Shown here in pieces: positions 44,835 to 54,805 of a stretch of DNA of 64,000 nucleotides. The stretch is from Chloroflexi bacterium HGW-Chloroflexi-3. GTDB taxonomy: Bacteria > Chloroflexota > Anaerolineae > Anaerolineales > Anaerolineaceae. Under the pieces are notes generated by a model. It did not search any database. It worked only from the letters and a program-made list of their open reading frames with translations, and had not been told where the DNA came from. Every line of letters begins with the position of its first letter. Positions within the stretch are counted from its first letter, which is position 1. Made by a program: the position numbers and the translations under genes. The stretch covers positions 17,497-81,496 of the forward strand of contig PHBX01000023.1 of NCBI GenBank assembly GCA_002842045.1, read 5' to 3'.

Positions 44835-46994
44835 TTATTTATCAACATTATTTTCTGCAGCACCAGCGTATAGATTATTCATATATTCTTTGACCATTCT
44901 TCTTGTGGAGAATTTTGGTGCGTTGGAACGAATAGTTTCTTTTACGCGTGCAATCCATTCATTTGGCAAATTATCTGCCGATCTGGATTGATAATACAAT
45001 GGAACGATTTCATTTTCCAGGGTCTCATAAAGATCCCTGGAATCTATTTCGTCCTGTTGATTGGTATCCTGATATTCAGTGTCATCGCCTATCGGCCACC
45101 CATTTTTGCCATTGTAACCTTCACGCCACCAACCATCTAATACCGAGAAATTCAATACACCATTCAAAGCTGCCTTCATACCGGATGTACCGGATGCTTC
45201 GTTTGGTCTTCGCGGGGTATTCAACCAGACATCAACTCCCTGAACCAAAAGTCGGGCTACATTCATGTCATAATCCTCAAGGAAAATTAACCTTCCACCC
45301 ATTCGGGCGTCTTTGACAGCGCGATAGATTTCCTGAATAATCAATTTTCCTGGCTCATCTGCCGGATGAGCTTTACCAGAAAAAATAATTTGCACAGGCA
45401 TACGCTCATTGGTCACTAACTTGAGCAACCGTTCATAGTCTCTGAGAATCAGATTAGCTCGTTTGTAGGTCGCAAAACGTCTGGCAAAACCAATGGTTAA
45501 GGAATACGGTTCCATCAAAACACCACTGGCAACAACCTGAACAGGGTGAAAACCACCTTCCTGCCATTTTCGCCTTGCAACTTCATTACAATAAACAGTC
45601 AATTTTCGTTTCAAATGTTTTCGGACTGCCCAAAGTTCAAAATCAGGGATTCTTTCGATATTTTCCCAAATTTCGGGTTCATCTGCCCGATCCATCCAAT
45701 CAGGAGCCAGATATTTCTGGAATAAAAGATTCGTTTGTCTGGCAATCCAGGTACCTGTGTGGATGCCATTGGTGATGTGGGTAATCGGAACTTCGTTTTC
45801 ACCTCTATCAGGCCATAACCAGTTCCACATTTTTCGGGAAACATCACCATGTAATTCAGAAACTGAATTCATGTGTTCTGAGAGCTTAAGCGCCAGAACC
45901 GGCATAACGAATGTTTCCCCCCAGGTTTGAGCCTGTTTTCCCAAATCAACAAATTGATCTCTGGAGAGGTTTAATTTTGGCCAAATTTGTGAAAAATATT
46001 TATCAATTAACCAAATCGGAAATTGATCATTACCAGCAGGTACTGGAGTATGAGTGGTAAACACATTATTCTTTTTAACAATTTCTGTGGCTTCTTCAAA
46101 AGTTTTTCCCCTGTCAATCATCTCCAATATGCGTTCCAAAGCGAGAAACGCCGAATGACCTTCATTCATATGCCAGACAGTAGGTTTGTATCCCAGAATA
46201 CGTAACACACGAACACCACCCATACCTAATAAAATTTCCTGTGAAATTCTAACATCAAGATCATTGCTATATAATCTCGATGTTAATTGGCGATCGTTGG
46301 GTGAATTTTCGTCCAGATCAGAATCCATTAAATATAAGAAGTTTCTGCCAATATTAACCTGCCATATTCGTGCAAAAACCGATCTGCCTGGTAAATCAAT
46401 CGAAATTGCCAGTGGCTTCCCCTGTTCATCTGTCAATGGAATAATTGGCACTTCGGAATAATTTAGATAAAAATTTCGTGTTTCCTGCCAGCCATCCTCC
46501 GAAATAGATTGCATAAAATAACCATTTTTATAAATAAATCCCACACCAACCAATGGTAAACCAAGATCACTGGAGGTTTTTAAGTGATCACCAGCCAGTA
46601 TGCCCAAACCGCCGGCATAAACTGGCAAACTTTCATGCAAACCGAATTCAAAGGAAAAATAAGCTATTTGTTCCTTTTCTAATTGAGGATATGTTTCCGT
46701 AAACCAGGTATTTTTCGCTTCAAGATATTGATCAAATTTCTTCATAACAGCATCATAGCGATCTAAGAAATATAGATCATTAATGGTTCTATTTAATAAG
46801 GCACGATCAACCTGATGTAAAAATGCTATCGGGTTATGACTTAATTTATCCCATAACGGTTTATCAATTAATCTAAATAATTGCTGAGCATCCTGATTCC
46901 AAACCCACCACATATTGAAGGATAATTCTGATAATCTTTGAATTCTACGTGGCAAACTGAAACTAACAGGTATTTTGTATCGGTTTTTAACCAT
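44835..46994 (-). CDS. glgP: Alpha-glucan (glycogen) phosphorylase
   Basis: A 719-residue PLP-dependent phosphorylase that releases glucose 1-phosphate from alpha-1,4-glucans. It is of the short bacterial/archaeal type with the N-terminal domain LSFNMWWVWNQDAQQLF. AYFSFEFGLHESLPVYAGGLGILAGDHLK, HMNEGHSAF, GRRFATYKRA-like GFARRFATYKRANLIL, and the PLP-lysine block RPNEASGTSGMKAALNGVLN are present. The ATG at 46994 is chosen, with GGGAGCGAG upstream. It is a degradation enzyme; no other glycogen gene is in the window. Confidence 0.94.
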   Translation of the reverse strand: MVKNRYKIPVSFSLPRRIQRLSELSFNMWWVWNQDAQQLFRLIDKPLWDKLSHNPIAFLHQVDRALLNRTINDLYFLDRYDAVMKKFDQYLEAKNTWFTETYPQLEKEQIAYFSFEFGLHESLPVYAGGLGILAGDHLKTSSDLGLPLVGVGFIYKNGYFMQSISEDGWQETRNFYLNYSEVPIIPLTDEQGKPLAISIDLPGRSVFARIWQVNIGRNFLYLMDSDLDENSPNDRQLTSRLYSNDLDVRISQEILLGMGGVRVLRILGYKPTVWHMNEGHSAFLALERILEMIDRGKTFEEATEIVKKNNVFTTHTPVPAGNDQFPIWLIDKYFSQIWPKLNLSRDQFVDLGKQAQTWGETFVMPVLALKLSEHMNSVSELHGDVSRKMWNWLWPDRGENEVPITHITNGIHTGTWIARQTNLLFQKYLAPDWMDRADEPEIWENIERIPDFELWAVRKHLKRKLTVYCNEVARRKWQEGGFHPVQVVASGVLMEPYSLTIGFARRFATYKRANLILRDYERLLKLVTNERMPVQIIFSGKAHPADEPGKLIIQEIYRAVKDARMGGRLIFLEDYDMNVARLLVQGVDVWLNTPRRPNEASGTSGMKAALNGVLNFSVLDGWWREGYNGKNGWPIGDDTEYQDTNQQDEIDSRDLYETLENEIVPLYYQSRSADNLPNEWIARVKETIRSNAPKFSTRRMVKEYMNNLYAGAAENNVDK

Positions 46995-47186
46995 TTTTCT
47001 CGCTCCCATTCATTCATTATTGAATAGATAAATGCAGATAACAATAAAATAAAAATACCAATAAAAGCGAAAATGTGCAAGGAAAAACACTTTATTGTAA
47101 GCACCTTTTTTCAAATTTACATTTTTAGATTATTTTCATATTTTCATTAATTAAGTTTCTGGATAAATTATCTCCTTTTTTACAAG

Positions 47187-47195
47187 TGTTATAAT
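47187..47195 (+). promoter_or_regulatory. Extended -10 element just before the C39 gene (leaderless start likely)
   Basis: TGTTATAAT (47187-47195) is a perfect extended -10 element. Only 6 nt separate it from the ATG at 47202, so the mRNA would start at or within a base of the start codon. No Shine-Dalgarno is possible, and no good -35 box is seen. Confidence 0.6.
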
Positions 47196-47201
47196 CGGGA
47201 T

Positions 47202-48494
47202 ATGTTTAATAAAAACTTCGCCAGAATTATTCTTGGAACGATCCTGATTATTTCCCTGGTGGTGATCGTTCTTTTTTCTGTTCCCAGTTTACGAGAAAGA
47301 GTTTTGTGGCGGGTGGATCAATGGAAAATTCAAATCGATTATGCATTAAATCCCCCTGAAGCAGTTGTATTTGTACCGGATGCTGGGCAGATTCAATTTA
47401 CACCAATTCCTCAAGCATCTCCAACAATTACACCACAACCATCGCTAACAATCAGTATTGATACTCACATCGACACACCAACACCAACGCTCGAACCTAC
47501 ACCTCTTCCATCTGTTTTCAATCTGGATGGAATACGATACCAGGATCAACATGGTTTATGGAATTATTGTGCTCCAGCCACCCTTGCTATGCAACTTTCA
47601 TTCTGGGGATGGGAAGGTGACCGCATGGATACAGGTGTAGTTCTTAAACCTTTCGAAAAAGACAAAAATGTTATGTTGTATGAAATGGCGAATTATGTCA
47701 TTGATCACACAGAGTATCAGGCAATTACCCGCTCTGGTGGAAACATTACTCTTTTGAAAAAATTAATTGCCAATGGGCTTCCAGTTTTAGTGGAAAAAGG
47801 TGTTTTTATTCGTGATGTCAATGGCAAGGTTTCCTGGATGGGGCACTATGCCGTTTTAAATGGTTATGATGATGCTAAACAGGAGTTTTTAACGCAGGAT
47901 TCTTATTTCAGACTTGATTATCCTGTTTCATATGAAGATCTCCTCTCACAGTGGCGATCATTTAATTACACCTTTATGGTAATTTTTACAGCAGATTTGG
48001 AGTCAAAATTAATCAATGTTCTGGGTGATTATGCAGACAATCGAAATGCAGACCAGATCGCTTACCAGAATGCCAATCAGGAAATATATACGACCCAGGG
48101 AAATGATTTATTTTACGCTTGGTTTAATAGGGGCACCAGTATGGTGCAGTTACAGGATTACGCCGGAGCTGCTGAATCCTATGATCAGGCTTTCCTGGTT
48201 TATTCTCAATTACCTGAAAAAGACCGTCCATGGCGTATGATGTGGTACCAGACAGGTCCATATTTTGCCTATTATTATAGTGGTCGATATCAGGATGTCA
48301 TTAATTTAGCGACGCTGACAATTGATTCAGCCAGTGAACCCTACCTGGAAGAAAGTTTTTATTGGCGTGCTCAGGCTTATGTAGCACTTGGTTATACCCA
48401 AAACGCAATTGAGGATCTCAAGAAATCGTTAGAATATCATCCTAATTTCATACCTGGTGTAGAATTAATGAAGCAGCTTGGATATATCCCCTAG
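47202..48494 (+). CDS. Membrane-anchored C39-like peptidase with TPR-type C-terminus
   Basis: A 430-residue protein. One N-terminal helix (ILGTILIISLVVIVLFSVPS) and a Pro/Thr-rich linker lead to a papain-like C39_2 domain with the active-site block HGLWNYCAPATLAMQLSFWG (Cys near residue 123) and the His block MGHYAVLNGYD. The last 150 residues hold TPR-like repeats (FYAWFNRGTSMVQLQDYAGAAESYDQAF and the YWRAQAYVALGYTQNAIEDLKKSL unit). It may process or bind peptides outside the membrane. It heads a six-gene plus-strand operon with sbcD 12 bp behind. Confidence 0.83.
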   Translation: MFNKNFARIILGTILIISLVVIVLFSVPSLRERVLWRVDQWKIQIDYALNPPEAVVFVPDAGQIQFTPIPQASPTITPQPSLTISIDTHIDTPTPTLEPTPLPSVFNLDGIRYQDQHGLWNYCAPATLAMQLSFWGWEGDRMDTGVVLKPFEKDKNVMLYEMANYVIDHTEYQAITRSGGNITLLKKLIANGLPVLVEKGVFIRDVNGKVSWMGHYAVLNGYDDAKQEFLTQDSYFRLDYPVSYEDLLSQWRSFNYTFMVIFTADLESKLINVLGDYADNRNADQIAYQNANQEIYTTQGNDLFYAWFNRGTSMVQLQDYAGAAESYDQAFLVYSQLPEKDRPWRMMWYQTGPYFAYYYSGRYQDVINLATLTIDSASEPYLEESFYWRAQAYVALGYTQNAIEDLKKSLEYHPNFIPGVELMKQLGYIP

Positions 48495-48506
48495 TCAACC
48501 ACCTAC

Positions 48507-49781
48507 ATGATAAAACTTTTACATTTTTCAGATGCCCATATTGATATAGCATCACAAGGAAAACGTGATCCTCAAACAGGATTACCAATACGAGTACTTG
48601 ATTTTCTGAAAGCTTTAGACACCATTATTGATACAGCAATCAATGAGAAAATTGAGCTCGTTATTTTTTCTGGTGATGCTTACAAAGATCGTACCCCAGT
48701 CCCTACATTTCAACGTGAATGGGGAAAACGTATAATGCGTCTTTCTCAGGCAGAGATACCCACCATTTTATTAGTGGGAAACCATGATATCTCCCCTGCC
48801 GCTGGAAGAGCAACAGCCCTGCAGGAATTCAGCACACTCTCTGTGCCATATGTACATCTGGTGACAAAACCTGATTTTATATCTTCACAACAATTAAATA
48901 ATTTGCCCATCCAGATTATCGCAATTCCATGGATCACCCGCAGTGGCTTTTTATCTGCACATCAGGATGATTTACTGAAAATAGATGAAATCGACACGAA
49001 CATCGAGTCAATCACCTCGCAAATTATCGATCACCTCATGGAAAATCTGGATCCGACCTTGCCAACAATTCTTACTGCACATGCATCCATCCATGGAGCG
49101 GTATACGGTGCTGAACGCAGTATCATGCTGGGTCATGATATCGTCTTACCAATCAGCCTGGTCAAACGTAAAGAATTTGATTACGTTGCCCTGGGGCATA
49201 TTCATAAAGCACAGGATCTGAACGAAAACGATCATCCGCATGTTATTTATTCCGGATCGATTGAAAGAGTTGACTTTGGTGAAGCAAAAGACGATAAATT
49301 TTTTGTGATCGCGGAAGTAGATAAAGGAAAAAGCCAAATCTCGTGGCGATTATTAGATGGTCGTCCCTTTATTGATATCCCCCTGGATTTAAGAGAAATT
49401 TACTCAAGTGAAAATCAAACTATACCAACACCAATTGAAATTAAAAATCACCTGGAAAGTACTTTGATTGATTCTTCAGAGGTTGAAAATGCAATCGTGC
49501 GTTTGACATTAGTCTACCCAAAGGATTGGGACAATCTCATCGATGATCATTGGTTTCAGGAGCATTTTTCATCAGCATTAGATTTTCACCTCGTACGAAA
49601 ACCAATCTTTTCCACCCGCCTTCGTTTAGGTGATGATGGGAGCATTTCAAACCTGCCACATGAAAAATTACTCGAGCTTTACTGGGAGAGCCAGAAAGTC
49701 GCGCCGGAAGAAATTGACACATTGCAATTAATCGCCAAGGAAATAATCTATAATCAGAATGACCCAGAGATAATAAACTGA
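48507..49781 (+). CDS. sbcD: DNA double-strand-break nuclease SbcD
   Basis: A 424-residue Mre11-type manganese nuclease. The metal motifs are LLHFSDAHIDIAS, LVIFSGDAYKDRTPVP, LLVGNHDISPAAG, LTAHASIHGAVYG and ALGHIHKAQ, in that order. The C-terminal third is the capping domain. It acts with SbcC to process hairpins and blocked ends. Unusually, sbcC is not next: a CNNM/CorC gene lies between, 10 bp after the sbcD stop. Confidence 0.94.
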   Translation: MIKLLHFSDAHIDIASQGKRDPQTGLPIRVLDFLKALDTIIDTAINEKIELVIFSGDAYKDRTPVPTFQREWGKRIMRLSQAEIPTILLVGNHDISPAAGRATALQEFSTLSVPYVHLVTKPDFISSQQLNNLPIQIIAIPWITRSGFLSAHQDDLLKIDEIDTNIESITSQIIDHLMENLDPTLPTILTAHASIHGAVYGAERSIMLGHDIVLPISLVKRKEFDYVALGHIHKAQDLNENDHPHVIYSGSIERVDFGEAKDDKFFVIAEVDKGKSQISWRLLDGRPFIDIPLDLREIYSSENQTIPTPIEIKNHLESTLIDSSEVENAIVRLTLVYPKDWDNLIDDHWFQEHFSSALDFHLVRKPIFSTRLRLGDDGSISNLPHEKLLELYWESQKVAPEEIDTLQLIAKEIIYNQNDPEIIN

Positions 49782-49791
49782 ATAAGGGAGT

Positions 49792-51129
49792 ATGAACAAC
49801 ATTTTTCTTAGTATATTAATAATTTTCTTATTGATCATCATCAATGGAATATTTGCGATGTCAGAAATTTCGCTCATTTCTGCCAGAAAAGTCCGTTTAC
49901 AACAGATGTCCAAAGATGGAGTGCGATCTGCTCAGGTGGCACTAGATATTTCTGAGAATCCGAATAAATTTCTTTCCACAGTTCAAATCGGTATTACATT
50001 AATTGGTATTCTGTCAGGTGCGCTTGGTGGCGCATCCATTTCCTCCGATTTAAGCTTGATTTTCCAGAACGTCTCCTGGTTGAAACCCTATAGCGAGGTA
50101 TTATCGGTTGCCATAGTCGTCTTGTTGACTACATATTTTTCCCTGGTTATTGGAGAACTAATTCCTAAACGTCTGGGCATGAACTCCCCAGAAAAAATTG
50201 CATCTGCCGTAGCCATGCCAATGAAAGCCATTTCCTGGTTGACATCACCTGTTGTGAAGTTGCTAAGTGCATCAACGGATATAGGTTTGAAAATCCTTGG
50301 GATTAAGAAATCAAAAGATCCGATCATTACCGAAGAAGAAATCAAAGTATTAATGAAGCAAGGTGCCCAATCAGGAATTTTTGAATCTGCAGAAGAAGAT
50401 ATGGTTACAGGAATTTTTCGATTGGGTGGCAGGTATATCGACTCAATCATGACTCCTCGCACTGAAATCGAATGGATTAATCTTGAAGAGCCATTCGAAT
50501 CAATATTGGAACAGGTTATTAATTCCAATCATAGCCGTTTCCCGGTAGCAACCGGCGAATTGGATAATGTACAGGGTATGTTATTAGTTAAAGATCTACT
50601 GAGTAAGAGTCTGAATGGGGCCATTCCATCCATTCCTGACATCATTCAACCGCCCTTATTTGTACCGGACAGTACATCAGCTTTAAAAGCTTTGGATCTA
50701 ATCAAAGAAGCGGGAGCACATGCAGCTTTGGTCATTGATGAATTCAGTGGTGTGTTAGGCATGGTAACGCTATATGATGTGCTGAAATCAATCGTAGGAT
50801 CAATCCCTACCGCTGGTGAAGAAGAAGAAATTCAGATCCTTCAACGAGAAGACGGTTCCTGGTTGTTGGATGGTTTATTGGCCATTGATGATATTAAAGA
50901 GTTACTGGGAATCGATACACTTCCAGAGGAAGACCGTGTTGGTTTTCAAACTCTGGGGGGATTTATGATGACCATGCTTGATAGCATCCCTGAGGTTGGT
51001 CAATATTTTGATGTCTATGATATGCGTTTCGAAATAATGGATATGGATGGGAAACGGGTTGATAAAGTTCTGGTTATTCCTATTAACCTTAATTTTAAAC
51101 AAAATGATGAATCGGCCTCAGAAATATGA
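49792..51129 (+). CDS. CNNM/CorC-family (hemolysin C-like) transport protein
   Basis: A 445-residue membrane protein. The N-terminal CNNM domain has four hydrophobic segments with GIFAMSEISLISARKVRLQQM and TLIGILSGALGG. A CBS pair (IMTPRTEIEWINLEEPFESIL and LVIDEFSGVLGMVTLYDVLKSIVG) and a C-terminal CorC/HlyC domain (DGSWLLDGLLAIDDIKELLG and LGGFMMTMLDSIPEVG) follow. The family is linked to magnesium and cobalt homeostasis. It overlaps sbcC by 4 bp and is embedded in the DNA-repair operon. Confidence 0.93.
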   Translation: MNNIFLSILIIFLLIIINGIFAMSEISLISARKVRLQQMSKDGVRSAQVALDISENPNKFLSTVQIGITLIGILSGALGGASISSDLSLIFQNVSWLKPYSEVLSVAIVVLLTTYFSLVIGELIPKRLGMNSPEKIASAVAMPMKAISWLTSPVVKLLSASTDIGLKILGIKKSKDPIITEEEIKVLMKQGAQSGIFESAEEDMVTGIFRLGGRYIDSIMTPRTEIEWINLEEPFESILEQVINSNHSRFPVATGELDNVQGMLLVKDLLSKSLNGAIPSIPDIIQPPLFVPDSTSALKALDLIKEAGAHAALVIDEFSGVLGMVTLYDVLKSIVGSIPTAGEEEEIQILQREDGSWLLDGLLAIDDIKELLGIDTLPEEDRVGFQTLGGFMMTMLDSIPEVGQYFDVYDMRFEIMDMDGKRVDKVLVIPINLNFKQNDESASEI

Positions 51130-53696
51130 TACCTGTAAATCTCAGAATTCAAGGTTTTTTATCCTATAAAGAATCCGTCGAAATCAATTTTGAACAACTA
51201 CATCTGGCAAGTATCACGGGTCCAAATGGCGCTGGTAAATCATCCATTTTAGATGCCATGACATGGTCTCTGTTTGGGTATGCAAGAGCAAAAAATGATC
51301 AGGTGATTAATCAGCAATCTGAAACTGCCCTGGTTGTAATGGATTTTGAATATGAACAACAATTATTTCGAGTCCGACGCACAAAACAATTGGATAAAAC
51401 GCAAATCCTTGAATTTTATATTCGGGATCAGGACGTTCAACAATGGCGTGCTCTTACCGAGCAATCGGTGAGTGATACTCAAAAAAGAATACAATCCACA
51501 TTGCGAATGGATTATGATACGTTCATCAATGCATCCTTCTTCCTGCAAGGAAAAGCTGATCAATTTACACAATTGACACCTGGAGATCGCAAATCAATTC
51601 TGTCAAACATTCTCGGATTAGAAATTTGGGAACAATATCTCAAGAAAACAAAAGAATTTAGAAAAGATCTGGAATTTGAGAAAAAACGGCTGGAAAGTAT
51701 TCTGATTGAAATAGATAAAGAGTTAGCAGATGAAGAGCAACTCAAAATTCAATTAGCACAGACTCAAAAAGAACTGGATCAAAAGAATAAATCAAAAGAT
51801 TACCACAATCTGTTAATCGATCAGGCTAAACAATTGGATTCAGCCAGAATTAATGCTGCTTCACAAATAAAACAACAAAAAACCGACATTGAAAAAATAT
51901 CCTCAAACCTGGATAAAAATAAAAAACGACAGCATGAACTTTCGATCAAGTTAGAAAAATTACAAAACCAGGTCCAAAATGCAGCGCAAATTGAAGGAAA
52001 TTATAAAGAGTGGATTAAAGTTCGACACAAACTGGATGAATTAAGCAAAAAATCATTAATTTATCAAAAAGCCAAAAATGAATTAATAAATATAACCCAC
52101 GAAATCGACAAAGAATTTAAATCTCTCAGTACTCAGAAGATATTCCTGGATGAAAAGCACGCTGAAATTGAACAATATAAACGATCACTTCCTGAAACTG
52201 AGAAAGAGTTAGCCCTTTTCATTAAGAAGCAGGATGAATTCTCAATCTTTATTTCAAATAAACAAAATCTGCATGAGAGGATTCAAAATCTACAGGGTGA
52301 GATCGCAGCCAGACGAGAAAAAATCAGACATCTGGAACATCTCAATGATGAAAAACGCGAACATTTGAAAGAATTCCGTGGTGCAGGACCAGAATGCCCG
52401 TTCTGTAGCCAACCACTTACCCAGGAACATAAACAAAAATATGAGGATCTAATCATCAAAGAAGGTGTTGAGTGCAAAGGAATCATTGAAGAAGAAAATA
52501 CATTAATCGAACAATTTACAAAAGAAATTAATGAAGCTCGACTTGAACTTAAGAAAATAGAATCGATTGAAAAAGAATTCGCGCTAACACAAAATCAAAT
52601 GACAGAAAAACGTGTGAATAAAGAACGAATGCAAAATTCAATCGATGAATGGCAGAAAAAACAATCATCCGAATATCAAACCATTTCGCACAAATTAGAA
52701 AATCGATTCTTTGAACAGAAATATCAATCACAAATGAGCTCATTGAAGCAGGAAATTAAAAATATCAATTACGATGAAGGTAAACATTCATCCCTTCAGG
52801 AAATTGAAAATCAACTGCGAGGTACAGAAGAAAAATACCGCAATTTAGAAACAGCGCGTGGAATGTTGGATCCCATAACAAAACAACTAGATGAATTAAT
52901 GGATGATATCAAGAACGAAGAGCAGGAACTTGCAGACAAATCTGAAGCACTCAAAACAATGCAGAATGAGTTTGATAAACTGTATGCAGATTTACCTGAT
53001 ATTCGCCATTTGAAAAAAGAATTGGATACGATAGACATTGAGCTCAGTCAGATCAGTCGTCGAATAGGGGCTGATAAACAAAAATTAGATACCATTGAGC
53101 GCAAAAAAGTTGACAAGGCGAAGACAATACTGGAGATGGATCAGCACATTGTAGCAATCAACAGGTATCAGAAATTGGAAGAAGCTTTTGGCAAAAATGG
53201 TGTGCCAGCTTTACTGATAGAACAAGCCTTGCCAGAAATTGAAGCGCATGCAAATGAGCTTCTGGATCGATTGACATTGGGTCAATTAACCATCCATTTC
53301 GAAACCCAAAGTGAATATAAAGATAAAAAGCGACAGGACAAAAAAGAGACTCTCGATATTCTGATCAATGATGCCAATGGCCATACCAGAGCCTATGAGA
53401 TGTTTTCTGGTGGTGAAGCTTTCCGCATCAATTTCGCGATCAGGTTGGCACTTTCACAGGTTTTGGCAAAACGTTCTGGTGCCCGCTTACAAACACTGGT
53501 GATTGATGAAGGCTTTGGCAGTCAGGATCACTCCGGTCGCAGCCGTCTGGTTGAAACGATCAATCAGGTCAAGCGGGATTTCTCAAAAATTTTGATTATC
53601 ACCCACCTTGAAGAACTAAAAGATGCCTTTCCTGGAAGAATCGAGGTAGAAAAAACGCCAACTGGTTCCCAGGTAGAAGTGATTGTGTATTCATGA
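51126..53696 (+). CDS. sbcC: DNA repair ATPase SbcC (Rad50-like)
   Basis: An 856-residue SMC-like ATPase. Walker A GPNGAGKSSILDAM lies near residue 35, followed by a long coiled coil, the zinc hook GPECPFCSQPL near residue 425 (CxxC), a second coiled coil, and the C-terminal head with signature MFSGGEAFRINFAIRLALSQVL and Walker B LVIDEGFGSQD. The coiled coil is moderate in length, as in the shorter SbcC/Rad50 proteins. It starts 4 bp inside the CNNM gene and its stop overlaps the following glycosyltransferase start. Confidence 0.95.
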   Translation: MIPVNLRIQGFLSYKESVEINFEQLHLASITGPNGAGKSSILDAMTWSLFGYARAKNDQVINQQSETALVVMDFEYEQQLFRVRRTKQLDKTQILEFYIRDQDVQQWRALTEQSVSDTQKRIQSTLRMDYDTFINASFFLQGKADQFTQLTPGDRKSILSNILGLEIWEQYLKKTKEFRKDLEFEKKRLESILIEIDKELADEEQLKIQLAQTQKELDQKNKSKDYHNLLIDQAKQLDSARINAASQIKQQKTDIEKISSNLDKNKKRQHELSIKLEKLQNQVQNAAQIEGNYKEWIKVRHKLDELSKKSLIYQKAKNELINITHEIDKEFKSLSTQKIFLDEKHAEIEQYKRSLPETEKELALFIKKQDEFSIFISNKQNLHERIQNLQGEIAARREKIRHLEHLNDEKREHLKEFRGAGPECPFCSQPLTQEHKQKYEDLIIKEGVECKGIIEEENTLIEQFTKEINEARLELKKIESIEKEFALTQNQMTEKRVNKERMQNSIDEWQKKQSSEYQTISHKLENRFFEQKYQSQMSSLKQEIKNINYDEGKHSSLQEIENQLRGTEEKYRNLETARGMLDPITKQLDELMDDIKNEEQELADKSEALKTMQNEFDKLYADLPDIRHLKKELDTIDIELSQISRRIGADKQKLDTIERKKVDKAKTILEMDQHIVAINRYQKLEEAFGKNGVPALLIEQALPEIEAHANELLDRLTLGQLTIHFETQSEYKDKKRQDKKETLDILINDANGHTRAYEMFSGGEAFRINFAIRLALSQVLAKRSGARLQTLVIDEGFGSQDHSGRSRLVETINQVKRDFSKILIITHLEELKDAFPGRIEVEKTPTGSQVEVIVYS

Positions 53697-54805
53697 AAAT
53701 ACGTTTAGCCATTCAACAACGAGTTATCCCGGCTTACAGGGCTCCTTTTTTGGAATTATTGACAAAACAATCAGAAATTGAGCTGGGAGTGATTGCCGGT
53801 GCACCCCAACCCGGAGAAATGATTACGATCGTGAATCGGTTGGATGGTGTAGATTATCAATTTACAAAAAACATTCATTTGTTACACAGCAAGTTTTATT
53901 TTTGTTTCCAACCTCAATTTCCAGAATGGGTAAAAAATTGGCAGCCAGATGTACTGATTGTGGAAGCCAATCCCCGTTATCTATCAACACCTTCTGCTCT
54001 GCGTTGGATGAAAAGCCAAAAGAAACCTGTGATTGGTTGGGGATTAGGCGTTCCAAAATCGTCCGGACCAACTTCATTTTTTCGCAACTATTCTCGCACA
54101 AAATTCTTGAAATCATTCAACAGTATTATTGCCTACAGCGAAAAAGGAGCACAACAATATATTCAGGCTGGGTTTGATCCAGAAAATGTTTATGTCGCAT
54201 TGAACGCCACTGCAGCATCCCCCACAAATCCTCCTCCAAATCGGTTAATATGGAATGAAAATTACTCACCCATTCTTCTGTATGTCGGCAGATTACAACC
54301 TAGAAAAAGAATTGATTCACTCATTCAGGTTTGTTCCCAATTACCAGAAAAAATTCAACCAGATTTGTGGATTGTCGGAGATGGAGCTATTCGTTCTGAA
54401 TTAGAAAAGCTGGCTGCCAAAACTTATCCCAAAACAAAATTTTGGGGTGAAACATTTGGTGAAGAATTAGATATGATTTTCAATCAGGCAGATTTATTTG
54501 TCTTACCCGGAACGGGTGGTCTGGCTGTTCAACAGGCAATGGCGCATGCACTGCCTGTGATTGTAGCAGAAGGAGACGGGACGCAATCGGACCTGGTAAC
54601 CGATGAAAATGGATGGAATATCCCACCCAAGAATCCTCAGGCATTATTGGATGCCATTTCGTCAGCATTCAGTTCTCCAGAAAAATTGCGTCAAAAGGGA
54701 TTGGCAGCTTATCAAACAGTCAAAACCAGTGTGAATATTGACCAAATGGTCTCAGTATTCATAAAAGCAAGTATGGATGCACTTACCGGGGGGAATAGCC
54801 TATGA
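53693..54805 (+). CDS. Glycosyltransferase, GT4-like (first of two)
   Basis: A 370-residue GT-B fold enzyme. The C-terminal half has PILLYVGRLQPRKRIDSLIQ (the nucleotide-sugar domain start), LWIVGDGAIRSELEKLA, KFWGETFGEELDMIFNQADLFVLPGTGGLAVQQAMAHALPVIVAEGDG, with the E-x7-E-like motif reduced to GGLAVQQAMA. No signal peptide. Donor and acceptor are unknown. It overlaps sbcC and the next glycosyltransferase by 4 bp each, so it is translated with both. Confidence 0.85.
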   Translation: MKIRLAIQQRVIPAYRAPFLELLTKQSEIELGVIAGAPQPGEMITIVNRLDGVDYQFTKNIHLLHSKFYFCFQPQFPEWVKNWQPDVLIVEANPRYLSTPSALRWMKSQKKPVIGWGLGVPKSSGPTSFFRNYSRTKFLKSFNSIIAYSEKGAQQYIQAGFDPENVYVALNATAASPTNPPPNRLIWNENYSPILLYVGRLQPRKRIDSLIQVCSQLPEKIQPDLWIVGDGAIRSELEKLAAKTYPKTKFWGETFGEELDMIFNQADLFVLPGTGGLAVQQAMAHALPVIVAEGDGTQSDLVTDENGWNIPPKNPQALLDAISSAFSSPEKLRQKGLAAYQTVKTSVNIDQMVSVFIKASMDALTGGNSL

